From: Rhodospirillaceae bacterium
Lineage (GTDB): Bacteria > Pseudomonadota > Alphaproteobacteria > Puniceispirillales > Puniceispirillaceae
Length of the DNA stretch: 64,000 nt
Assembly: GCA_002731315.1 (NCBI GenBank)
Contig: PCBG01000008.1
Coordinates: 32,385-96,384, forward strand
Reading direction: 5' to 3'
This document shows, piece after piece, positions 58,278 to 64,000 of this stretch (its first letter is position 1; each line of letters begins with the position of its first letter). Made by a program: the position numbers and the translations under genes. The notes beneath the pieces were generated by a model. It did no database searches, was not told where the DNA came from, and saw only the letters and a list, made by a program, of their open reading frames with translations.

Positions 58278-58742
58278 ATGGGTGCTAATATGATACCTGC
58301 GCATGTAAATGAAGTAATCACAACCGGTGTAGCCCACATAGGTTGCGTTTCTTCGAATTTAAAACCCTTCCACGCAGACGCTTTGGGGATACTTTGTGAT
58401 TCTGAAAGTGATGAAGTAATCTGTTGTTTAAATAGAAACTCTAGCGAGGCATTTCTTGATCACCTGGTTGTAGGGTCCCGCACAAGCCTTTTTGCGGCTG
58501 TCATAACTCATGAGTCTTATAATTTAAAAGGACATGTCACAGAGATTCGCGATGTGAGTGCAGATGAAGTGGCAGCTTGTAATAAGTTGATGAAAGGAAT
58601 GTTCGCTCTCTACAACGAAATGGGTATTCCTGAAGAATTAGCTGCCAGATACTGGAAAAGGACCCCTGATTTGGCGATTTCTTTTTCGGTGGATACGATA
58701 TTCTCGCAGACGCCCGGCCCGGATGCCGGCAAACAACTCTGA
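58278..58742 (+). CDS. Split-barrel FMN-binding (PPOX-like) protein A
   Basis: 154 aa. The pattern (THIG-like AHIGCVSSNLKPFHADALGILCD, then EVICCLNRNSSEAFLDHL, RTSLFAAVITHESYNLKGHVTEIRDVS) fits the pyridoxamine-5-phosphate-oxidase-like split barrel that binds FMN, F420 or haem. The sequence is too diverged for a substrate call and true PdxH motifs are absent. The gene is 10 bases before protein B and both precede a GAF-cyclase, so I infer a sensory or redox role. AT-rich island gene. Start could also be the Met at residue 5. Confidence 0.68.
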   Translation: MGANMIPAHVNEVITTGVAHIGCVSSNLKPFHADALGILCDSESDEVICCLNRNSSEAFLDHLVVGSRTSLFAAVITHESYNLKGHVTEIRDVSADEVAACNKLMKGMFALYNEMGIPEELAARYWKRTPDLAISFSVDTIFSQTPGPDAGKQL

Positions 58743-58752
58743 GAAAATAACC

Positions 58753-59154
58753 ATGATTGAAAACCAACATTTACCAGCGCTAGAAGGCATGTTTCCGAGT
58801 TGGATAACAACCAGTTCTGAAGATGGTGAGCCTAACACCACGGTGATATCGCAAATATGGTTTGTTAGTGAAACTGAAGTTGCTTTTTCTTTTCAGTTTT
58901 TCAACAAAACAAAGAAAAATATCAGTCAAAATCCATACGCTTTTGCAACAATCGTGAACCCTAACTCGTTTGACATGTACAACCTCGAGTTGGAATACAA
59001 CCGCACTGAGAACGAAGGGGATCTTTTTGACGAAATGGACATGAAACTTGAAGCCATCGCGTCAATGAGTGGAATGTCCGGTATTTTTGATCTTAAGGGC
59101 GCTGATATTTACACCGTATTGTCAATAACCAAAATAATTTTGAATTATCAATAA
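58753..59154 (+). CDS. Split-barrel FMN-binding (PPOX-like) protein B
   Basis: 133 aa. Opens LPALEGMFPSWITTSSEDGEPNTTVISQIWFVSETEVAFSF, the first strands of a pyridoxamine-phosphate-oxidase-like FMN split barrel, then NKTKKNISQNPYAFATIVNPN. It is shorter than PdxH and acidic toward the C-terminus. Start ATG 58753 follows GAGAAAATAACC; the earlier Met at 58723 lies inside gene A. Middle gene of a three-gene unit with protein A and the GAF-cyclase. Confidence 0.68.
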   Translation: MIENQHLPALEGMFPSWITTSSEDGEPNTTVISQIWFVSETEVAFSFQFFNKTKKNISQNPYAFATIVNPNSFDMYNLELEYNRTENEGDLFDEMDMKLEAIASMSGMSGIFDLKGADIYTVLSITKIILNYQ

Positions 59155-59202
59155 CAAAACAGGCGAAACAACAGCCACGAACAATTCTACGGAAGATACT
59201 GG

Positions 59203-60681
59203 ATGATGAACAAGGACGTAGACGACCTTCAATCTCAGCTAGTTCGTCGAAATAAAGAAATTGAGATCATTGAAAAAGTTGCTTCCCAGATTAACAAAAA
59301 TTTGGACTTGGACAAAATAGCAAAAACAATGCTTGTCAGCATGGACAAGTATTTCGATTTCAAACACTCAATGATCCTTTTGTTTGATCAAACAGAAAGC
59401 TTTTTAAAAGTTATTGCCACCCACGGTTACGAAGATGAGGGGATCGGTGCCAAAGTAGAAGTCGGCATTGGCGTTATAGGAGTTGTCGCAAAGAAAAAGA
59501 AATTGATGCGAATGGCGAACATCGGCTCTCAACGCCGTTACATGCAGACAATAAAAAAACAGGTGGAGTTAACGGATAAAGTCGAACCCAAAAAAGAAAT
59601 ACATCTCCCTGGCCTACCAAATGCAGAAAGCCAGGTCGCCATACCAATGTTGATAGAAGATCAACTGATTGGCGTTTTCGCTGTTGAAAGTGACCAAGTT
59701 AATATTTTTGACAAATCGGATGAAATGATCATCCGCATTCTTGCCAATCAGACTGCCATCGCTCTTCAGAATGCGAATCTCTACAAATTAGAGCAAAAGC
59801 GCCTCGAAGAACTAGATAAAGCACATGCGGAACTGGCTGAACTGAACGCGAACCTTGAGCAAAAAGTTTTAGGTCGAACCCAAGAACTAGTAGAACTTTC
59901 CACCAAATTGGCTAAATATTTCTCGCCACAAGTTTACGAGTCTATATTTTCGGGCAAATTGGACGTCAAAATACAGACGCAGCGAAAGTCCTTGACCGTT
60001 TTCTTTTGTGATCTTCAGGGTTTTACTCAGCTTACAGAAAGGCTGGAGCCAGAAATCCTTACAGAATTGTTGACGGAATATCTTACAGAAATGTCGAAGA
60101 TAGCTATTAAATGGGGAGGTACAATCGATAAATTTATTGGTGATGCGATATTGGTATTTTTTGGTGATCCAGAAACCAAAGGGAAAAAAGAAGATGCAGT
60201 GGCTTGCGTTTGCATGGCGCTGGAAATGTTGGACAGGCTAGAGGAATTGAGAGAAGTTTGGCTTGAAAAAGGCTTCACCAAATCTCTTAAAGCTAGAATG
60301 GGTATCCACTCTGGGGTTTGTACGGTTGGCAATTTTGGGTCAGAAGACCGACTTGATTATACTGTTATTGGAAATGGCGTTAATTTAGCTTCACGGTTAG
60401 AGACTAGCGCAGAGCCAAACAAAATACTTATGTCAGAAGATACTTATCTATTAGTGAAAGACGATGTCAAATGTCTGAAAAGTAAAGAAATCTCTGTTAA
60501 AGGCCTTTCATATCCGGTCCAGAGTTATGAGGTCTCCGGGTTTTCATCCAACAGCAGTCTGTATTCTGCAAAACTTATGAAATCTATTCCTGGACTATCT
60601 CTGCAATTTGACCCTGATGAGATAGAAGACAATGAACGAGCAATGAAATTAATCTCAGATGTACTGAGCAGGTTAGTTTAA
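59203..60681 (+). CDS. GAF-domain class III adenylate cyclase
   Basis: 492 aa soluble signalling protein. Short coiled coil (residues 5-25), GAF domain (about 25-185: LDKIAKTMLVSMDKYFDFKHSMILLFD...VAIPMLIEDQLIGVFAVES), a coiled-coil linker (about 195-235, ELDKAHAELAELNANLEQKV), then a class III cyclase domain: metal Asp in VFFCDLQGFTQL (about 265), the purine-site Lys and second Asp in GTIDKFIGDAILVFFGDP (about 305-322), and Asn/Arg in GVNLASRLE. All catalytic residues look intact, so cAMP production is expected. Third gene after two PPOX-like proteins; 48 bases after protein B. The GAF domain may sense the flavin-linked signal made or read by its partners (inference). Confidence 0.88.
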   Translation: MMNKDVDDLQSQLVRRNKEIEIIEKVASQINKNLDLDKIAKTMLVSMDKYFDFKHSMILLFDQTESFLKVIATHGYEDEGIGAKVEVGIGVIGVVAKKKKLMRMANIGSQRRYMQTIKKQVELTDKVEPKKEIHLPGLPNAESQVAIPMLIEDQLIGVFAVESDQVNIFDKSDEMIIRILANQTAIALQNANLYKLEQKRLEELDKAHAELAELNANLEQKVLGRTQELVELSTKLAKYFSPQVYESIFSGKLDVKIQTQRKSLTVFFCDLQGFTQLTERLEPEILTELLTEYLTEMSKIAIKWGGTIDKFIGDAILVFFGDPETKGKKEDAVACVCMALEMLDRLEELREVWLEKGFTKSLKARMGIHSGVCTVGNFGSEDRLDYTVIGNGVNLASRLETSAEPNKILMSEDTYLLVKDDVKCLKSKEISVKGLSYPVQSYEVSGFSSNSSLYSAKLMKSIPGLSLQFDPDEIEDNERAMKLISDVLSRLV

Positions 60682-60887
60682 GAGCTTATTCAGGAATCAG
60701 AAAGTAATGACTTGGGTTAGTTCCATCTGGAAAACATAGACTGACGTTATTCAAATCATCAGAAAATGGTCGTTTATATTAGTCAGTGTTATTTTTAGGC
60801 TGATTGCCATGTGTTGGACCGGATATGTTTTTCAATAAATACGTTCCGACTGGGAATATTTTAAAATTCTGTTTTAAATTGGAAAAT
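60682..60887. other. Spacer after the cyclase gene
   Basis: About 205 bases, AT-rich, no gene recognised. It ends at the tRNA-Pro fragment. Confidence 0.45.
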
Positions 60888-60937
60888 TGGTCGGAGCGGC
60901 GGGATTCGAACCCACGACCCCTTCACCCCAAGTGAAG
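60888..60937 (-). tRNA. 3' half of tRNA-Pro(UGG), truncated
   Basis: On the minus strand this gives an anticodon arm (stem CTTCA/TGAAG, loop CTTGGGG with anticodon TGG), a variable loop, the T-arm GTGGG-TTCGAAT-CCCGC and the acceptor strand CGCTCCG followed by ACCA. Every base pair of the T-arm and anticodon stem is kept. The D-arm and the 5' acceptor strand are absent; upstream sequence is unrelated. So it is not a functional tRNA but a tRNA-Pro(UGG) 3' half, typical of an attachment site left by site-specific integration. Confidence 0.85.
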
Positions 60938-60951
60938 GGGTGAAGGAATTT
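60918..60951 (+). terminator. Hairpin built on the tRNA fragment, possible terminator of the cyclase operon
   Basis: CCTTCACCCC, a 7-base loop AAGTGAA, and GGGGTGAAGG form a perfect 10-bp stem, followed on the plus strand by AATTTTTATT. Half of the stem is the anticodon arm of the tRNA fragment. It lies downstream of the GAF-cyclase and has the shape of an intrinsic terminator. Confidence 0.5.
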
Positions 60952-61176
60952 TTATTCAATTACAGGCAATTAGAGTAATGGGCGGAAGGTTAAGGAAGGC
61001 TACACCAGCCCTGTCTACTAGCACAAAGGTAGCACAGCGTACGCGCGGCTATAGCCACCGTTCATTGCGCTCTTTTTGATTTATTAGCTCAATTCCAAAC
61101 CCACCAGCCAAACGATCCACGATCTATCGGGTTGTTGACTGATTTAGGTAGTATGTCACACCGTTATCAGTCGCAG

Positions 61177-61243
61177 AGTGCCTCGAAGGCACAATAAATT
61201 TTAGAATATACGACAGCCATATTGGGCGCTCTTTCCTCTGCAT
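61177..61243. other. Spacer downstream of the ABC transporter genes
   Basis: Short spacer between the livF-like stop and the second tRNA repeat. Apart from the 17-codon frame mentioned with the repeat, nothing is seen. Confidence 0.35.
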
Positions 61244-61933
61244 TTAGACAGACAGAACTCCGACAAGGTCTTTTCTTGTGAGCTCTTTAACGGGTCTATA
61301 AAAAAGCAATCCAGAGCTATCAATCGCTGCAATCCGATCAGCAACATCTAGGACAAATGAGAGGTTCTGTTCACAAAGGATACAAGTTACACCTTTCGAA
61401 CAACTTCTAATTATCAGTTGTTTCATTAGGTCGATATTTTCTTGCTGCACGCCTTCTGAGGGTTCATCCAACAGGAGTACTTTCCCTCCAAAAATAATTG
61501 TCCGAATGAAACCTAACAGCTTCCTTTCGCCACCAGACATTGATCCTGCAACTTGGTTCATTCTGCTCGGGAATACTGGAAAAGCCTTCAGAGCTAGTTC
61601 ATAGGTTTCTATGTCACTGTTCGAGTTCAAAGCCAAATTCTCAGCTACGGTTAATTTATCAAAAACCATCTCCGTTTGCGGCATATACGCGATACCATTT
61701 TTTGCTCGCTGCCACTGCCGCATTAAAGATATTTCTTCCCCATCTAACCGAATTTGACCACTTTCAAGTGGCAACTCGCCCGCAATTAATTTTGCGAGAG
61801 TTGTTTTGCCTGTTCCGTTTCGGCCAATGATTGCTATCACTTCTCCCGATGCAGCATCTATGGATATGTTCTCGTGTACTAGGCGCTGGCCATAACCACC
61901 GGATATCTCGATTAGTTTAAGCGTCATTTCCAT
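61244..61933 (-). CDS. LivF/UrtE-like ABC transporter ATPase
   Basis: 229 aa. Walker A GRNGTGKTTLAKLIAG near residues 37-52, Q-loop YMPQTEMVFDKLTVAENL, signature GSMSGGERKLLGF and Walker B KVLLLDEPSEGVQQENI. The arrangement matches the second ATPase of hydrophobic amino-acid/amide uptake systems (LivF, or UrtE and related amide porters). Overlaps the upstream fused permease-ATPase by 10 bases. Substrate is not determined. Confidence 0.88.
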   Translation of the reverse strand: MEMTLKLIEISGGYGQRLVHENISIDAASGEVIAIIGRNGTGKTTLAKLIAGELPLESGQIRLDGEEISLMRQWQRAKNGIAYMPQTEMVFDKLTVAENLALNSNSDIETYELALKAFPVFPSRMNQVAGSMSGGERKLLGFIRTIIFGGKVLLLDEPSEGVQQENIDLMKQLIIRSCSKGVTCILCEQNLSFVLDVADRIAAIDSSGLLFYRPVKELTRKDLVGVLSV

Positions 61934-63672
61934 CCTCCAGCGTACACGGAAGTGACAACGGGGTTCTCTCGTATTTCTTTTAATGAACCTTCAGCAAGTA
62001 GACTGCCCTGATTGAGCACAAAAACTTGACATTCTAGTGCCTCAATGAGGCGCATATCGTGTTCAATAACAAGTATCAAAGCATTGAATTTTTTCTGATA
62101 ATCTTTAATGATTTCGATCATAAGGTGAGTGTCATCTCTCGACATGCCAGCCGTTGGTTCATCCAAAAGCACGATGCTTGGGGATGGCCCCAAGGCTAAA
62201 GCCATTTCAAGAAATTGTTTATGACCCTGGGACAGTTCACCCGCTCGATAGTTCAAAGACCGAAGCAAACCAGTTTTATTGTTATCCACCAGCATTGAGT
62301 GGGTTTCAGTTTTCCACACTAATGTTGATTTGCGAAAAAAGTCCAAACGGCTGGTCCTTCCCGCAATAGATGCCACCTGCAAATTTTCTTCAACAGTAAG
62401 ATCGTTGAAAATTGCCGGCACTTGAAGCTTCCTTCCGATGCCAGCTGACAATGCTTCATGAATTTTTAGATGCTCTATGGGCCTAGCAGAAACTTCCACA
62501 GATCCTTGATTCACTGTCATAACGCCAGTCATCGCGTTCAATAAGGTGGTTTTTCCAGCGCCGTTCGGCCCAATGATACAGCTGATCTTATTGGCTGGGG
62601 CCTCAAAGGTCAGGCTTTGCAAAATTTTTACATCTCCAGCTTGAACCTCCAAATCTCGTATTTTGACGGGGCCGCTGTTTCCACTTGCTATAGAATCTGG
62701 AGCGTCTATCGGTTTGCCAGCTTGCAAATAAGAAGTTCGGAAAAGGCTAGGGAATATCCTATGCACTAAATCCAAGAGGCCGCCCGGCAAGATTACCACG
62801 ACAAAAAGGAAGAGCAGTGCAATTAACACCTCCCACCATATGAAGCTATCTTTCAATTCATTACTTAACAGCCCTATTCCAACCGCACCAATCAACGGGC
62901 CTAAGGGGTGTTTTTTTCCTCCCACTGCAGCCCAAATGATAAATTCTGCAGACAAAATAAATCCAATGGCTTGCGGGGTAACTATTCCTTGATGACAAGC
63001 AAATAAAGAACCGGCAACGGCAGTTATAAATGCTGATAATGCAAATGCAGCAGCCTTAATTCGATAGGTGGCAAATCCAAGATGTTGCATTCGTGCTTCA
63101 TTCGAGACGATTGCTCGTAAAGTTAACCCTGCTGGAAGCTTGTTGAGTAGCATCAGCAGAGTCGTATTTGTCACAACTACTCCAACAATTAGAAAATATA
63201 GATTGCTGAAGGGATCTAGATTTCCAAGTGCTGGGAAGCCCGTGTACCCGTTGAAACCGCCAGTATATTGGGGGTTAGTTTCTGCTAATTGTTCGGCAAT
63301 CAGCACCAAGGCTAAAGTAATGAGAGAAAAGTATGGTCCAGAATTTGACTTTTTCCTGAATAATAATACGGCAATTAGCCAAGCAACCGCAGCGGCAGTC
63401 ATTGCAACCAAAATAATTAAAACAACTTCAATCCAAATTACACCGCTAGCTTTTTGAAGGGTGATTGCGGTTCCATAACCTCCAATGCCAAAAAATAACG
63501 CATTGCCCAACGGCAAAAACCCGCCTTGACCCCAAGCTATGCCGAGACCTTGAGATGCAATGCCATAAATAAGAAATAACCCGACCTGCCAAGCTAGAAA
63601 GTCGCCTCCGACAAATGGAACGGCCAACAAGATTAGCAGTAAGCTGAAATTAGTTGCGCTGATATAGACCAT
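61924..63672 (-). CDS. Fused LivM-LivG-type ABC transporter permease and ATPase
   Basis: 582 aa fusion. Residues about 1-310 form the LivM-like permease with eight or more membrane helices (SLLLILLAVPFVGGDFLAW at the start; the FALSAFITAVAGSLFACHQGIVTPQAIGFILSAEFIIWAAVGG region near 210-255). A linker leads to the LivG/UrtD-like ATPase (about 335-582) with GPNGAGKTTLLNAMTGVM, LSQGHKQFLEMALAL, IVLLDEPTAGMSRDD and the switch histidine in LVIEHDMRLIEAL. Such LivMG fusions are known in this transporter class. The start overlaps the LivH-like stop by 23 bases. Confidence 0.9.
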   Translation of the reverse strand: MVYISATNFSLLLILLAVPFVGGDFLAWQVGLFLIYGIASQGLGIAWGQGGFLPLGNALFFGIGGYGTAITLQKASGVIWIEVVLIILVAMTAAAVAWLIAVLLFRKKSNSGPYFSLITLALVLIAEQLAETNPQYTGGFNGYTGFPALGNLDPFSNLYFLIVGVVVTNTTLLMLLNKLPAGLTLRAIVSNEARMQHLGFATYRIKAAAFALSAFITAVAGSLFACHQGIVTPQAIGFILSAEFIIWAAVGGKKHPLGPLIGAVGIGLLSNELKDSFIWWEVLIALLFLFVVVILPGGLLDLVHRIFPSLFRTSYLQAGKPIDAPDSIASGNSGPVKIRDLEVQAGDVKILQSLTFEAPANKISCIIGPNGAGKTTLLNAMTGVMTVNQGSVEVSARPIEHLKIHEALSAGIGRKLQVPAIFNDLTVEENLQVASIAGRTSRLDFFRKSTLVWKTETHSMLVDNNKTGLLRSLNYRAGELSQGHKQFLEMALALGPSPSIVLLDEPTAGMSRDDTHLMIEIIKDYQKKFNALILVIEHDMRLIEALECQVFVLNQGSLLAEGSLKEIRENPVVTSVYAGGWK

Positions 63673-64000
63673 CAGGCCTTTTCCACAGGAAGAGTATGGA
63701 GAGCACTAAAACGCCAAGATACCCTGTAGTCTGGTCGAAAGTAGCACTCAAGCCAGCTTGAAGCCCACCAATTATCGCAACCCCAAAACCCAAGCCTTCT
63801 AACGTGCCTAATCCACCAACGACGAGTGCAAAAAATGAACGGATCAAGGCATCGAGCCCCATGTTTGGCTCAATGCCGATGGTAGGAGATAAAATCAAGC
63901 CCGCCAGCCCAGCAAAAATGCAACCTGCAACAAAACCTATAGTGGCTAACTTGCTAGTGTTTATTCCAGATGCCTCAGCCAACCTAGGGTTGGCAACCAT
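63650..64000 (-). CDS. LivH-like ABC transporter permease, C-terminal part
   Basis: 116 residues of a LivH/UrtB-type permease; the frame stays open to the window end and the N-terminal half with the start codon lies outside. Seen are NPRLAEASGINTSKLATIGFVAGCIFAGLAGLILSP and ALVVGGLGTLEGLGFGVAIIGGLQAGLSA, the paired GGLGT/GGL motifs typical of this permease. The upstream substrate-binding protein gene may follow to the right. First of the three genes visible for this importer. Confidence 0.87.
   Translation of the reverse strand: MVANPRLAEASGINTSKLATIGFVAGCIFAGLAGLILSPTIGIEPNMGLDALIRSFFALVVGGLGTLEGLGFGVAIIGGLQAGLSATFDQTTGYLGVLVLSILFLWKRPDGLYQRN

Larger units (their letters stand above)
60888..61176. 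repeat. tRNA-anchored direct repeat, copy 2
   Basis: Counterpart of 54283-54553, same orientation, about 6.6 kb to the right. It includes the tRNA-Pro 3' half and then the conserved element end. On the minus strand, just before this repeat, ATG at about 61221 opens a 17-codon frame that ends in the same E..CD-stop as the small membrane gene in copy 1. Confidence 0.85.

Noticed and set aside
60888..60970. Complete tRNA-Pro gene
   Set aside because: Anticodon arm, T-arm and CCA end are perfect, but there is no D-arm or 5' acceptor strand; it is a 3' half only.

Overview
The window looks like a chromosomal segment of a marine alphaproteobacterium, most likely of the SAR116 / Puniceispirillum type. 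I infer this from three things: the alphaproteobacterial order dusB-ntrB-ntrC-ntrY-ntrX-trkA-hfq; the block pyrG-kdsA-eno-ftsB-pdhABC-lpd-lipA-ratA with an E1-beta subunit that carries a lipoyl domain; and a form I aerobic CO dehydrogenase cluster. The species itself cannot be proved from the sequence alone.

1-34 kb is dense housekeeping DNA. It holds the N-terminus of mfd, sdhE, recG, a DUF502 membrane protein, mazG, an inositol-monophosphatase-like enzyme, hfq, trkA, the nitrogen two-component pairs NtrYX and NtrBC, dusB, fused ispDF, pgpA, the CinA C-domain, ratA, lipA and the pyruvate dehydrogenase genes. These are followed by ftsB, eno, kdsA, pyrG, secG, tpiA, a PpiD-like foldase, a LysE-type exporter and an acyl-CoA ligase. 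Many neighbours overlap by 4-14 bases (ATGA or GTGA), so translational coupling is common. NtrC has GAFVGA in place of GAFTGA and NtrX has no such loop, so neither regulator looks like a standard sigma-54 activator.

35-43 kb (minus strand) is a complete form I CO dehydrogenase operon, coxM-coxS-coxL-coxD-coxE-xdhC-mocA-coxG. CoxL has the AYRCSFR active-site loop. It supplies the enzyme, the AAA/VWA maturation pair and the cofactor genes. About 1 kb of gene-poor, repeat-rich DNA follows, then a Yej-type oligopeptide ABC transporter (yejABEF), mmcB, a membrane-anchored 7TM adenylate cyclase, a metallo-beta-lactamase-fold protein and a small DksA-type zinc-finger protein.

From about 54.28 kb to the right end the DNA becomes visibly AT-rich and changes character. 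The boundary is a degenerate 3' fragment of a tRNA-Pro on the minus strand. A second, better preserved tRNA-Pro(UGG) 3' half lies at 60.89 kb, and each is followed by the same conserved stretch of about 250 bases. A different AT-rich repeat of about 235 bases occurs at 54.75 and 57.84 kb. The architecture is that of tandem elements stacked at a tRNA-Pro attachment site. The intact tRNA is expected to the right of the window, and no recombinase gene is visible here. Cargo between the repeats is an amidase, a D-2-hydroxyacid dehydrogenase, a three-gene module of two FMN split-barrel (PPOX-like) proteins plus a GAF-adenylate cyclase, and a branched-chain amino acid/amide-type ABC transporter with a fused permease-ATPase. 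Two tiny genes with strong ribosome binding sites, one of them cut by a repeat, also lie in this island. The PPOX-PPOX-GAF-cyclase module and the tRNA-anchored island are the best candidates for something undescribed.
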